A stretch of 47,446 bases of DNA, from the NCBI GenBank assembly GCA_003151625.1, contig PLYC01000010.1, positions 68,283 to 115,728 on the forward strand, written 5' to 3'. The translations under genes were made by a program, and so were the position numbers. Position 1 is the first letter of the stretch. Every line of letters begins with the position of its first letter. Shown one piece after another: positions 8,047 to 15,640 of this stretch. A model generated the notes under the pieces. It worked only from the letters and a program-made list of their open reading frames with translations, had not been told where the DNA came from and did no database searches. The stretch comes from Candidatus Doudnabacteria bacterium (GTDB taxonomy: Bacteria > Patescibacteriota > Doudnabacteria > UBA920).

Positions 8047-10245
8047 TTATATTTTATTGCTCTTTATTCTAAGACTATTCCCTACTACGCTAAAGCTGGA
8101 AAAAGCCATAGCCGCACCCGCAAGCATTGGGTTTAAATAACCTAAGGCTGCTAACGGTATAGCCGCGATGTTGTAGAAGAAAGCCCAAAATAAATTTTGC
8201 TTGATAGTTTTAAAAGTTTTTTGGGACAGTTGTATGGCCTGAACAACCTTAAGAGGGCTGCCTTTTACCAAAACCAGCTCGCCGGATTCAATGGCAATAT
8301 CCGTGCCCGTTCCGACAGCAATACCAAGATCCGCCTGTACTAAGGCAGGCGCATCGTTTATACCGTCACCGACAAAGGCAACTTTTTTACCCTGAGCCTG
8401 AAGCTTCTTTACTTCCACGGCTTTATCCTGAGGCAAAACCTCGGCCAAGACTGTATCTATGCCGGCCTGCTTAGCTATAGCCACCGCAGTTCGCTGATTA
8501 TCGCCACTAATCATAATACTAGATATTCTCATAGCTTTTAACTTTTCTACAGCTTCTTTGGCGTCTGATTTCAAAGTGTCAGCTATTGCTATTAAGGCAA
8601 TCAGATTCTTATTCTTGACCAAACATACAACGGTTTTTGCCTCAAGCTCTAGCGTTTCAATTTTTGAAGCCAGCTCATTCTTGGGAATATTAAGCCCCAA
8701 AAGCATTCGCGGACTGCCAACAATAATCTCATCGCTTCCAATTTTCGCGAATACTCCTTTACCGGCCTCATTTTTGAAATCGGATGCTGGTAATAAAGCA
8801 AGCTTTTGTTCCTCTGCATACAGCACGACAGCCTGAGCCAATGGATGTTCTGAAAATTTTTCCACTGAAGCCGCCAAAGCTAACACATTATTTTTTTCTT
8901 GCCCGACAGCTGGGACAACATCAGTAACAGCCGGTTTTCCCTCTGTTAGCGTGCCGGTTTTATCAAACAGCACAACATCAATGTGCTTGGCTTTTTCTAG
9001 TGCCTCACCATTTTTAATTATAATGCCTTTTTTTGCTCCCTCGCCAGTGCCGACTAAGATAGCCACCGGCGTAGCCAATCCCAAAGCACACGGGCAAGCT
9101 ATAACAAGTACCGCGACAGCGGCTATCAAGCTTCTGCCTACATCGTGGGTTAAAAGAAACCAGGCAATAAAAGTCACTAAAGCCAAACCAATAATAATCG
9201 GCACAAAGATTCCGGCAATTTTGTCGGCTAATTTTTGTATCGGGGCTTTTTTAACCTGGGCATCTTCCACCATTTTAATTATTTGGGAAAGAATGGTGTC
9301 TTTGCCTACTTTGAGAGTTTGAATTTCAACCGAACCTTCTAAGTTAATAGTGGCGCCAAACACTTCGTCACCGCTTTTCTTATTAACCGGCATACTCTCC
9401 CCAGTCAGCATTGATTCATCTACCGTGGTTTCGCCTCTGGCAATTTTACCGTCTACCGGATATTTCTCCCCGGGCTTAACGGCCAAGACATCGCCAACAC
9501 GCACTTGCTCAATCGGAATATCAACAACGGTAGAGCCCTTAACTAAATGGGCAGACTTAGCGCCTAATTGCATTAATTTACTAATAGCCTGACTCGCGTG
9601 GCCACGGCTCTTGGCTTCCAAAAAACGCCCAAGCAAAATAAATGCTGTAATTATTGCCGCGGTTTCAAAATAAAATTCCTGCTTACCAACTGCCATAGCC
9701 CAAAAGCTGTACGCAACCGCCGTGAATGTACCAAGAGATATTAAAGTATCCATATTGGCTGCAAATTGCTTTAGCAATTTCAGGGTAGTAATATGGAATT
9801 CTTTTCCAATAACAAATACTGTAATAGTGGCCAAGATTGCCTCTACCCAAACGCTGGCATTTAAACTGCCAATCTGCCACGGTAAATTTATTTTTAGCAT
9901 TGCTAAAAGCAGTGTTGGAACTGCTAGTACTAATGCGGCGATAGCTTTATTGCGGGCAGAAACAACTTCTTTCTGGCTCGCCATTCCGCCGTGGCTGTGC
10001 CCTGCACCGGAGGACATTTGTCCAACTGGTACAGGGTCGTGGTCCACGTGATAGCCATTTTTTTCCACAGCTTTATGTAGGTCATGTTCGGAAATTTTTG
10101 ATTCATAAAACTCGACTGTGGCCGAACGCATGGCATAATTCACGGAAGCGCTTTTAACGCCCGCTAATTTATTTAATGTGTTTTCGTTACGCACCGAGCA
10201 AGAAGCGCAGTGCATATCGGTAATGTTAAACTTAGTAATTTCCAT
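8047..10245 (-). CDS. copA: Cu(+)-exporting P1B-type ATPase
   Basis: A 732-residue heavy-metal P-type ATPase that pumps Cu(I) out of the cytoplasm. Domain order: HMA metal-binding domain with MHCASC (about residues 11-16); a His-containing linker (GHSHGG, about 83-88); eight membrane helices; actuator loop with TGES; CPC in helix 6 ([12 protein letters not shown], about 390-401); phosphorylation site DKTGTLTEG (about 432-440); ATP-binding HP (SEHPLAQA); hinge [10 protein letters not shown] (about 633-642). Helix 7 has YN and helix 8 has MAFSS, the combination assigned to Cu(I) P1B-1 pumps. Length is normal. It is transcribed after the HMA-TauE/SafE-cupredoxin gene and with it forms a copper-handling unit. 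No copper repressor or operator was recognised. Confidence 0.95.
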   Translation of the reverse strand: MEITKFNITDMHCASCSVRNENTLNKLAGVKSASVNYAMRSATVEFYESKISEHDLHKAVEKNGYHVDHDPVPVGQMSSGAGHSHGGMASQKEVVSARNKAIAALVLAVPTLLLAMLKINLPWQIGSLNASVWVEAILATITVFVIGKEFHITTLKLLKQFAANMDTLISLGTFTAVAYSFWAMAVGKQEFYFETAAIITAFILLGRFLEAKSRGHASQAISKLMQLGAKSAHLVKGSTVVDIPIEQVRVGDVLAVKPGEKYPVDGKIARGETTVDESMLTGESMPVNKKSGDEVFGATINLEGSVEIQTLKVGKDTILSQIIKMVEDAQVKKAPIQKLADKIAGIFVPIIIGLALVTFIAWFLLTHDVGRSLIAAVAVLVIACPCALGLATPVAILVGTGEGAKKGIIIKNGEALEKAKHIDVVLFDKTGTLTEGKPAVTDVVPAVGQEKNNVLALAASVEKFSEHPLAQAVVLYAEEQKLALLPASDFKNEAGKGVFAKIGSDEIIVGSPRMLLGLNIPKNELASKIETLELEAKTVVCLVKNKNLIALIAIADTLKSDAKEAVEKLKAMRISSIMISGDNQRTAVAIAKQAGIDTVLAEVLPQDKAVEVKKLQAQGKKVAFVGDGINDAPALVQADLGIAVGTGTDIAIESGELVLVKGSPLKVVQAIQLSQKTFKTIKQNLFWAFFYNIAAIPLAALGYLNPMLAGAAMAFSSFSVVGNSLRIKSNKI

Positions 10246-10278
10246 AATTTTATTGTAGCATTATTGATGTAAATCTAT

Positions 10279-10323
10279 TAATAAATCCCCCGGCTTCGCT
10301 CGGGACGACGGCCTAAAGCCGTC
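10279..10323 (-). repeat. Palindromic repeat between the two copper genes
   Basis: ACGACGGC (10305-10312) pairs with GCCGTCGT (10317-10324) around TAAA-type bases, next to CCCCGGCTTCGCTCGGG (10279-10295), itself a short hairpin. The block resembles the CTTCGCTCG repeats elsewhere in the window. It might weaken read-through into copA, but a proper T run is missing. Confidence 0.55.
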
Positions 10324-10325
10324 GT

Positions 10326-11663
10326 TTATTCAACGGTTAGTGTTCCGCGCTTTACGCCCATGGCGCAGGTTATAGGATAAGTGCCGGTTTTACCAGGGGT
10401 AAACTCCATAGACAGTTGCGTTCCTTGCTGCAAAAACTGTGGCTTATTATATAGCCCGGGAATCATAATTGTGCTCATGCAACCGCTGCCTTCATCTTTA
10501 ACGTCAATCACAAATTTTACCGGCTGGCCGACTTTAACAGTAAACTGTTTAGGATTAATGTCTATGCCTGACCTGTATTCGGTATTAATGACCTGTACAG
10601 CACCGGATAGAGCCGCGCTATTTGGACTCGTAGCAACCGCGTCATTTGCAGGAAAAACAATGCGGCTGGCGTTGGAAATGTTATATGCTCCCAGCATAAT
10701 AACCGCAAGCCCGGCCGTAGCAAAAAACAATTTTGCTTTGGAACCTTTAAACGCGGCGGAAAGTCCGCCTATACCCAAAAGTCCAGGCGCTGTTCCCAAA
10801 GCAAACAACGACATAATTAACGCTCCTTGGATTGCACTACCTGTACTTATTGCGTAGAGTTGCATGGCCTGAGTAAAACCACAGGGCAAAAAAAACGTTA
10901 ATGCTCCGCCTACCATTGCGCTTTTGTGGCTATACTCTTTTGCTTCGTGCTTTATTCCGAGCATTCTGGAAACAAATTTTGGCATAGTGATGTTCACCCG
11001 TTGAAGGATCGGAAAAACTTCTATAAGTTTAAGACCAAGCAGTATCATAACCGCGCCGACAATAAGGGTCAAAATACTCATTACCCTTATAGAGGGCTGT
11101 AACGCGCCGCCGATTAACCCAATTATGGCTCCGAAAAAACCAAAGCCAACAATTCTGCCCAAGTTAAAGAATAGATGTGGGCGGAATTTTTCCATGCGCG
11201 AGGCTTCGGGGTGAAGTTCCGCGTGCCCTGCGGATAGAGCCAAAACCAATCCGCCTATTAAGGCCATGCAGGAAGAAACGCCGGCAACCAAACCAACCAG
11301 ACCGGCCATGGCAATACTTCTTTGGCTAAAGCCGGTAGATATTTCCGAAAAACCAAAAATCTGCGCGGCCATAAAAAGCAATAATAAAATTGCTCCGGCA
11401 TTAATCAAATAGAAATAATCTCTGGGATTTCTGGAAAACCAGGATTTGTTGTCTTCCTGCCCAACTGTATATCCGGCTTTTTCCACGGCTTTACTGATTT
11501 GGTTCAAAGACGGTTTGCTGTTTTCATACCAGATTTTAGCTCGCTGAGACACATGGCTGACTTCGCTTTTTTTTATTTCTTTTATTTGTTTTAAATTTTC
11601 TTCAATTAAAATTTCGCACGATTTACAGTGCATTCCTTTTATGGGAACAGTGAATTTTTGCAT
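10326..11663 (-). CDS. HMA-TauE/SafE-cupredoxin fusion, copper export membrane protein
   Basis: A 445-residue three-part protein. An HMA domain with GMHCKSCE (about residues 9-16) occupies the first 75 residues. A six-helix TauE/SafE (sulfite-exporter-like, DsbD-like core) region spans about 85-330, with the helix-breaking pairs SSCMALIGG and LPCGFTQAMQLY, where Cys, Pro and Met sit as in copper-related members. The last about 95 residues form a cupredoxin-like domain with the ligand-rich ends GSGCMSTIMIPG and PITCAMGVKRGTLTV. The arrangement suggests hand-over of Cu from a cytoplasmic HMA through the membrane to an outside cupredoxin; this is inference. Such fusions are known in bacterial copper resistance loci. 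It precedes copA by 80 nt and probably shares its transcript. Confidence 0.88.
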   Translation of the reverse strand: MQKFTVPIKGMHCKSCEILIEENLKQIKEIKKSEVSHVSQRAKIWYENSKPSLNQISKAVEKAGYTVGQEDNKSWFSRNPRDYFYLINAGAILLLLFMAAQIFGFSEISTGFSQRSIAMAGLVGLVAGVSSCMALIGGLVLALSAGHAELHPEASRMEKFRPHLFFNLGRIVGFGFFGAIIGLIGGALQPSIRVMSILTLIVGAVMILLGLKLIEVFPILQRVNITMPKFVSRMLGIKHEAKEYSHKSAMVGGALTFFLPCGFTQAMQLYAISTGSAIQGALIMSLFALGTAPGLLGIGGLSAAFKGSKAKLFFATAGLAVIMLGAYNISNASRIVFPANDAVATSPNSAALSGAVQVINTEYRSGIDINPKQFTVKVGQPVKFVIDVKDEGSGCMSTIMIPGLYNKPQFLQQGTQLSMEFTPGKTGTYPITCAMGVKRGTLTVE

Positions 11664-11777
11664 AGTTAACTTTTAATAGTTTAATAGGGCAAACAAAAAA
11701 ACCTCTGCTTTAGCGCAAAGGGTCTTTTATTAAACTGCCAAAACTATTTAAAGTTTCATGCAACCACAAAGACCTCT

Positions 11778-12224
11778 TTACGCTAAAACAAAAGCGTAGG
11801 AAGGGTCTCTTTTTTCAAACAGGGTTAGCCAATATCCGAGCTGCCGGGCAAAGGCTGTGATAGTTTTTTCGTAAAGCTGTCTAAATCTGATTCGTTGGCG
11901 GACATAGCCGTATTCTAAAAGTTTAAATAAAGCCAAGGCAAGTAGGCCGATGAAGGAAAATAAAAGAAGTGGAATCAACTGTAGGCCTAAGCTGCCGTGA
12001 GTGGCGGTTGACAAATTATGCATTATGCCAAGGTGGTAATCAAGACAGGACTGGGCATCGTGCGAGTCGGAACAGTTACTGCTTTGGGAGACACTTGGGC
12101 TAGTTGAAACCATAACCATTTCGTGGCTCATTGTAATAATACTTAATACCCCAAAAGACATTCCCCCTATTGCCAAAAAGGATAATATGATTTTAGCTAA
12201 GTTATGGTTGCCCAAGTATTTCAT
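11778..12224 (-). CDS. Small His/Met-containing membrane protein next to copper genes
   Basis: No family was recognised. The 148-residue product has two hydrophobic segments (about 13-32 and 84-105) around an outside loop with several His, Met and Cys residues (SHEMVMVS, NCSDSHDAQSCLDYHLGIMH), then a basic tail (YGYVRQRIRFRQLY). Position just upstream of the two copper genes and the metal-friendly loop suggest a copper-related role, but this is inference. ATG 12224 is chosen: the longer frame starting at a TTG (12245) would translate through a perfect TGGTATAAT box. Only 9 nt separate that box from the ATG, so the mRNA is nearly leaderless. The C-terminal codons form one arm of a hairpin at about 11768-11808 (AGACC..TACGCT / AGCGTA..GGGTCT). 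Confidence 0.7.
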   Translation of the reverse strand: MKYLGNHNLAKIILSFLAIGGMSFGVLSIITMSHEMVMVSTSPSVSQSSNCSDSHDAQSCLDYHLGIMHNLSTATHGSLGLQLIPLLLFSFIGLLALALFKLLEYGYVRQRIRFRQLYEKTITAFARQLGYWLTLFEKRDPSYAFVLA

Positions 12225-12233
12225 AACAAGTGT

Positions 12234-12242
12234 ATTATACCA
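12234..12242 (-). promoter_or_regulatory. Extended -10 promoter, near-leaderless
   Basis: TGGTATAAT on the minus strand ends 9 nt before the ATG at 12224. The start of transcription would fall 2-3 nt upstream of the start codon. The -35 region is weak (TTCCAA at 18 nt), as expected for an extended -10 promoter. Confidence 0.7.
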
Positions 12243-12386
12243 CAAAAAATACTGCTCTTGGAATAGAGTAGCGTTTTAGAAAAAAATGCTTTAAATGGCC
12301 ACTTTTAGCCCACCCTTGGACTTCTCGACAGAGGAGGATCGCTCGGGGTGGTCGAAGCTAACGCTTGACCCACTGTGGTGGGACAT

Positions 12387-12416
12387 AGGCCTGTTTAAGT
12401 CCAAAATAAAACTATA
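12387..12416. repeat. Direct repeat, left copy, flanking MNT/HEPN genes
   Basis: This 30-nt stretch (AGGCCTGTTTAAGTCCA and following) matches 13173-13202 at 29 of 30 positions. Both copies are preceded by a small hairpin with CCCAC. Upstream at 12305-12385 lie further palindromic words (GGACTTCTCGACAG, GGTCGAAGC). The spacer 12243-12450 contains no gene. Confidence 0.85.
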
Positions 12417-12450
12417 GAAAACTATCAGGTTCGTATAATAAAATAAGATT

Positions 12451-12789
12451 TTATGGCAGCAACCTCTTAATTTGCTTTTTAAGCTCGGGCAAGTCCTTAT
12501 TCAAAGTGTCCCAGGCAATGTCTAAATCCACATCAAAATACTCATGAATTAAAATATTTCTCATTCCGGCCGCCTCTTCCCATGCCATATCCTTATGTTG
12601 CATTTTATAATCATCCGGCAAATTTTTTACAGCTTCTCCAATAATACCCAAACGTCTTATTACGGAATCCTGTTTTTCTTGAGAATCAAAAAATTCTTCT
12701 TCGGTAACTTCCGAAAGATACTGCTGAATCAAATCTATTTACTCTAGAATGTCATTGAGCCAAACAGAATTGTCTTTATTATCTCTCAT
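12451..12789 (-). pseudogene. hepT: HEPN-domain toxin (HepT-like, DUF86) with premature stop
   Basis: HepT-like RNase toxin of the MNT/HEPN system. The intact frame would begin at ATG 12789, overlapping the antitoxin stop by 11 nt, and read MRDNKDNSVWLNDILE, then TAA (12739-12741), then IDLIQQYLSEVTEEEF and on to the end. DILExID is a normal family text, so the TAA replaces a single residue codon at position 17. The catalytic HEPN motif R-x4-H is intact in MRNILIHEYF (about residues 89-98 of the full frame), followed by the expected Tyr. A TTG at 12732 could restart translation and give a 93-residue form lacking the first helix turn. The natural start overlap with the antitoxin argues that the stop is a mutation, or a sequencing error. 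Confidence 0.75.
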
Positions 12790-13072
12790 AAATTTCCACT
12801 TGCTCCTTTAATATTCTGTCTTTGAGCATGGGTTTAATTGAGCGGTAAGTACCAATATCTACTTTTTTTCCTAAAGCTATCTGTAAATGATCTTGCAAAT
12901 CAAACAAATCAAATAAGCTTTTTCCACGGGGTAACTCGACCAAAATATCAACATCGTTTTTTTCATCGGATTCACCGCGGGCTACTGACCCAAAAATGGA
13001 CGATCTTAAAACACCCGCTTCTTTAAGAATAGGGATTATCTGATTTTGAATTTTTTGGATTTCTTCAGACAT
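12779..13072 (-). CDS. mntA: MNT-domain nucleotidyltransferase antitoxin
   Basis: A 97-residue minimal nucleotidyltransferase of the MntA type, which neutralises HepT-like toxins, in studied cases by adding AMP to the toxin. The polymerase-beta core reads FGSVARGESDEKNDVDILVE (about 29-48), holding the GSxxRG loop and the catalytic D-x-D pair. LKDRILKEQVEIYER at the end is also typical. ATG 13072 is chosen; a longer frame from 13105 would run through the TGGTATAAT promoter. Only 6 nt lie between that box and the ATG, so transcription likely starts at the A of the start codon. The gene overlaps its partner hepT by 11 nt. The pair lies between 30-bp direct repeats. Confidence 0.9.
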   Translation of the reverse strand: MSEEIQKIQNQIIPILKEAGVLRSSIFGSVARGESDEKNDVDILVELPRGKSLFDLFDLQDHLQIALGKKVDIGTYRSIKPMLKDRILKEQVEIYER

Positions 13073-13078
13073 GTACGT

Positions 13079-13087
13079 ATTATACCA
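13079..13087 (-). promoter_or_regulatory. Extended -10 promoter giving a leaderless mntA mRNA
   Basis: TGGTATAAT on the minus strand ends 6 nt before ATG 13072, placing transcription start at or within one base of the start codon. Confidence 0.72.
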
Positions 13088-13103
13088 TAAATAATGCCAT
13101 AAC

Positions 13104-13129
13104 AAAACCGCCCAGGAGTGGGCGGTTTT
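13104..13129. terminator. Bidirectional intrinsic terminator
   Basis: AAAACCGCCCA (13104-13114) and TGGGCGGTTTT (13119-13129) pair perfectly around GGAG. It separates the toxin-antitoxin unit from the upstream 146-residue gene. Confidence 0.85.
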
Positions 13130-13172
13130 GAAGTAAAAAACAATTATCGTTTAGCCCACTGCGACGGGCTTC

Positions 13173-13202
13173 AGGCCTTTTTAAGTCCAAAATAAAACTA
13201 TA
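13173..13202. repeat. Direct repeat, right copy, flanking MNT/HEPN genes
   Basis: Second copy of the 30-nt repeat at 12387-12416, preceded by GCCCACTGCGACGGGC, a 4-bp-stem hairpin. Copy-to-copy distance is 786 bp. Confidence 0.85.
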
Positions 13203-13280
13203 AATAAACCATCCAGAAATTGTCTGTTAAAAAAATTAGAGTTTGTATTTTCAAAAAGCTATCTATATATATTTTATCAC

Positions 13281-13329
13281 AAATAAAAAATCTTTCCAAG
13301 GCCGCCAGTTCTGGTGAACTTAGAAAGAT
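13281..13329 (-). terminator. Structured intrinsic terminator of the 146-residue gene
   Basis: On the minus strand ATCTTTC (13323-13329) pairs with GAAAGAT (13290-13296), with an inner AGTTC/GAACT stem, then a T run at 13281-13290. Between the gene stop and this terminator lie two more hairpins, GTCCGA/TCGGAC and CCAGCA/TGCTGG, so the 3' untranslated end is unusually structured. Confidence 0.75.
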
Positions 13330-13396
13330 GTCCGATTTAGCCCTCGGACGTAGACCTTAGAGCTTGAGCCCCGTTCCAGCACTGCCTGCTGGTTGG

Positions 13397-13837
13397 CTAT
13401 TGTTGTGGCAACGCTGCTTTCAGAATCTGTCCGGATTCCTCATATTTCGGCGTTTCGGCTTGAACCATCTCCGCAATTTTTTCGAGCAAACCGTGGCATA
13501 TGGCAAAACCTAAACGCCGCGCCGCTGCACAGTCAATAGAATCAATATCTGTAAAGTGTGTACAGCCGCCAATGGGTCTGAGTTCGACCAAATATCTCGG
13601 CAAGTTTAAATCCAAGTCGCTCGTCACATAGCCACTCCAGTATTTCACACCGAAGGGGCTGTCGATGCTTTTAGGGATAATACTGACTATGAATTTGCTG
13701 ACAGCGAGGGCAGCTTGCCTAATTTCAACCTCAGCGGCTTTTTGCCTCTGGTCAACTTCGACTAAAATGCGAACCTGCTCACAGACCCGGCTAATTACTT
13801 GCTCAACCGATTCTTTCACAGGTACGGTTTGTTCCAT
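13397..13837 (-). CDS. Unknown 146-residue cytoplasmic protein, strong expression signals
   Basis: No family was recognised. The product is soluble, with a predicted long helix in the first 45 residues (KESVEQVISRVCEQVRILVE and after, charged and repetitive) and a more strand-like middle (FGVKYWSGYVTSDLDLNLPR, about 73-92). Three Cys occur (CEQV, GGCTH, IDCAA, ICHG gives a fourth), not in a zinc-finger spacing. Its signals stand out: a consensus promoter (TTGACA, 17 nt, TAAGAT), about 110 nt of leader with a GTTCAAA/TTTGAAC hairpin, and AGGAGG 8 nt before ATG 13837, the best Shine-Dalgarno in the window. A structured terminator follows. It is a separate transcription unit just downstream of the ribosomal operon. 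Function cannot be inferred. Confidence 0.75.
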   Translation of the reverse strand: MEQTVPVKESVEQVISRVCEQVRILVEVDQRQKAAEVEIRQAALAVSKFIVSIIPKSIDSPFGVKYWSGYVTSDLDLNLPRYLVELRPIGGCTHFTDIDSIDCAAARRLGFAICHGLLEKIAEMVQAETPKYEESGQILKAALPQQ

Positions 13838-13957
13838 ATTCCATTCCTCCTATTTCTTTTTCTTTCTCATTTCTCATCTCAATAAACCACAAATTGATTT
13901 ACTCAAACGAGTGTTCAAACCTAACCCTTTGAACATAGGGCGATTGTTTGATTAACT

Positions 13958-13986
13958 ATCTTACTACCTTTTATTCGTTTTGTCAA
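13958..13986 (-). promoter_or_regulatory. Consensus promoter of the 146-residue gene
   Basis: On the minus strand TTGACA (13981-13986), 17-nt spacer, TAAGAT (13958-13963). The leader runs from about 13951 to 13838 and holds GTTCAAA and TTTGAAC (about 13912-13935), which form a 7-bp stem that could be an operator or RNA switch element. Confidence 0.8.
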
Positions 13987-14067
13987 AGCCTCTATTCCTT
14001 AAATAGCTCCAAACTTTTGTATCTTAAAAGAGCCTAAGTATCGCTTTGTAAAATTTTTCTAAACATA

Positions 14068-14095
14068 AAAACACCCTGTATTTACAGGGTGTTTT
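14068..14095 (-). terminator. Terminator of the ribosomal operon
   Basis: Two 13-nt arms (14068-14080 and 14083-14095, AAAACACCCTGTA type) pair perfectly, with T runs at both ends. It lies 11 nt past the rpsI stop. Confidence 0.9.
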
Positions 14096-14105
14096 ATCAT
14101 TTTTA

Positions 14106-14654
14106 CTATCTTTTTGCCCACTGTGGGGAGCGGCGGGCGCGTTTGAGACCGGGTTTCTTGCGTTCTTTTTTACGGTCGTCGCGGGTGAGGAAACCGTTTT
14201 TTTTAAGGACTTTGCGCACGTCTTCGGAAATTTTGCTTAGAGCCATAGCTACTCCGTGCCTGACTGCGGTAGCCTGGGCATGCGGACCACCACCGTTAAC
14301 ATGAGCGGTAAAGTGGTATTTGCCAACCAAACCGGTAACGGCAAATGGCCGCCCAATTTCTTCCATAAAAAAACTATAAGAAAAATATTTTTCCACTGGG
14401 ATTTTGTTAACGATTGTTTCACCTTTGCCCTCAAACAACCGGACATTGGAAACCGCTGTTTTTCTGCGGCCAGTGGCAAAAATGTAGCGCCCTTTGGCAA
14501 GCGAATGCTTTTCGTGAGCGACAACCGCTTCAGCGGCAGGAGCTTCAACTTCGGCATGATGAACAACTTCCGCTTTTTTAACAGCTGGGGCTTTTGGTTT
14601 ACGCGGAGCTTTTGGAGCCGCCGCGTGTGGTTTTGTGGTAGTCTTTGTAGGCAT
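14106..14654 (-). CDS. rpsI: 30S ribosomal protein S9 with Ala/Lys-rich N-terminal extension
   Basis: A 182-residue S9, longer than the usual 130. Residues 1-52 are a low-complexity Ala-, Pro-, Lys- and later Glu/His-rich extension. The S9 body starts at YIFATGRRKTAVSNVRLFEG (about 57-76) and contains VNGGGPHAQATAVRHGVAMA (about 119-138), the conserved block that contacts 16S rRNA. The C-terminal tail KKERKKPGLKRARRSPQWAK keeps the basic stretch that reaches toward the P-site tRNA; the usual end QFSKR is QWAKR. It follows rplM, as in most bacteria, and is the last gene of the operon. Confidence 0.96.
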   Translation of the reverse strand: MPTKTTTKPHAAAPKAPRKPKAPAVKKAEVVHHAEVEAPAAEAVVAHEKHSLAKGRYIFATGRRKTAVSNVRLFEGKGETIVNKIPVEKYFSYSFFMEEIGRPFAVTGLVGKYHFTAHVNGGGPHAQATAVRHGVAMALSKISEDVRKVLKKNGFLTRDDRKKERKKPGLKRARRSPQWAKR

Positions 14655-14701
14655 ATTGGGAACAAATTAACACTAATTTATAAACGAATTATCACGAATC
14701 A

Positions 14702-15112
14702 TTAATCAATTTTGTATGTATGTTTATCGCCTTTGACAATTTTCAGGCGGGACATAATTTTTTTGCGGAATTTTATATCGTCTATCATGCTAAATACCGC
14801 TTTTTTTAAAACTTCTTCCGGATTTTTAATAAGTAAATCTTTTAAAGACGTCTGTTTTATACCCCCCAAATAGCCGGAATGCCTGTAATAAACTTTTTGC
14901 GCTATTTTTCGGCCAGTAAATTTTAACTTGTCCACGTTAACCGCTACCACAAAATCGCCCATATCCATATGCGGGGTAAAATCCCTTTTGTGCTTGCCTC
15001 GTAAAAAATTGGCAATTTCCGAAGCTGCTCTGCCGAGAGTTTGTTTGGAAACGTCAACCTGATGCCACTTGCGGGTTACGGTTTTTGGTAATGTAAGTCT
15101 TTGTGATTGCAT
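14702..15112 (-). CDS. rplM: 50S ribosomal protein L13
   Basis: A 136-residue L13, an early assembly protein of the large subunit. VTRKWHQVDVSKQTLGRAAS (about residues 11-30) and HMDMGDFVVAVNVDKLKFTG (about 46-65) are the diagnostic blocks, followed by KVYYRHSGYLGGIK (about 71-84). ATG 15112 is chosen because the family start begins there; the frame is open upstream to 15151 but that stretch is made of the CACTAATT spacer word. The C-terminus is slightly short, ending KGDKHTYKID. It lies between rplQ and rpsI in the conserved order. Confidence 0.96.
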   Translation of the reverse strand: MQSQRLTLPKTVTRKWHQVDVSKQTLGRAASEIANFLRGKHKRDFTPHMDMGDFVVAVNVDKLKFTGRKIAQKVYYRHSGYLGGIKQTSLKDLLIKNPEEVLKKAVFSMIDDIKFRKKIMSRLKIVKGDKHTYKID

Positions 15113-15197
15113 ATAAATACTAATTAACACTAATTCAGAACTAATTTCCACGAATCAGTTGTGTTTATTTGTTACAAATTCGTGTTAATTTGTTTGT
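15113..15197. repeat. Spacer words AATTCGTGTTAATT in the ribosomal operon
   Basis: TTAACACTAATTCAG, TTTCCACGAATCAG, GTGTTTATTTGT and AATTCGTGTTAATTTG are inverted versions of one word. The same family fills the spacers at 14655-14701, 17342-17426 and 18617-18705. No promoter or terminator is seen. Confidence 0.75.
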
Positions 15198-15542
15198 TTA
15201 ATCTACGAGTTCCAACACCGCTTTAGATGCGCCCGCCTTGGGATCGTTAAGCTTAATCATTCTGGTGTAACCGCCCTTGCGCTCTTTATATTTAGGCCCC
15301 AAAACTTCCATAGCTTTTTTTGCGGCCATTGGGGTGAGTTTAGAAAGCAGTTGCCTTCTGGCCTGCAGGGTGTTATTTTTGGAAATCGTAATGGCCTTTT
15401 CCACGTAAGACTTGGCCGCTCTGGCGTTACTGTAGCTGGTTTCTATGCGCTCATATAAAATAGCGGAAGAAGCCAAAGTTCTTAAAAGCTTCCTGGCATG
15501 ATCCATACCCTTTGCAAATTTTTTCTTCTTGTGATGTCTCAT
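15198..15542 (-). CDS. rplQ: 50S ribosomal protein L17
   Basis: A 114-residue L17, located near the exit tunnel of the large subunit. The start MRHHKKKKFAKGMDHARKLL corresponds to MRHxxxxxKLxRxxxHRxAL of the family, and ERIETSYSNARAAKSYVEKA (about 31-50) and GGYTRMIKLNDPKAGASKAV (about 90-109) match the conserved middle and C-terminus. The usual RLGR text is replaced by FAKG. It follows rpoA as in the alpha operon of most bacteria. Confidence 0.96.
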   Translation of the reverse strand: MRHHKKKKFAKGMDHARKLLRTLASSAILYERIETSYSNARAAKSYVEKAITISKNNTLQARRQLLSKLTPMAAKKAMEVLGPKYKERKGGYTRMIKLNDPKAGASKAVLELVD

Positions 15543-15640
15543 ATTTGTAGACGCAAAAGTAAACGCGAATTAATCTAGCGCAAAGGTAAACGCGAATTCG
15601 CATCTTTTTCGCGATGCGATTTTCGCGTCTGGCTTCGCTT
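15543..15640. repeat. Spacer with GCGAATTCGC / TTCGCGTCT words
   Basis: AGACGCAAAAGTAAACGCGA and AGCGCAAAGGTAAACGCGAA are tandem copies, opposed by TTTTCGCGTCTGGC. AATTCGCATC and GATGCGATTTTCGCG form a hairpin near 15597-15627. No gene. Confidence 0.6.

Noticed and set aside
12225-12245. Seven-codon longer N-terminus of the small copper-linked protein, starting at TTG
   Set aside because: The extra codons are made from the TGGTATAAT promoter box; ATG 12224 is the plausible start.
13073-13105. Longer N-terminus of the MNT antitoxin
   Set aside because: It runs through the -10 box, and the family start fits ATG 13072.
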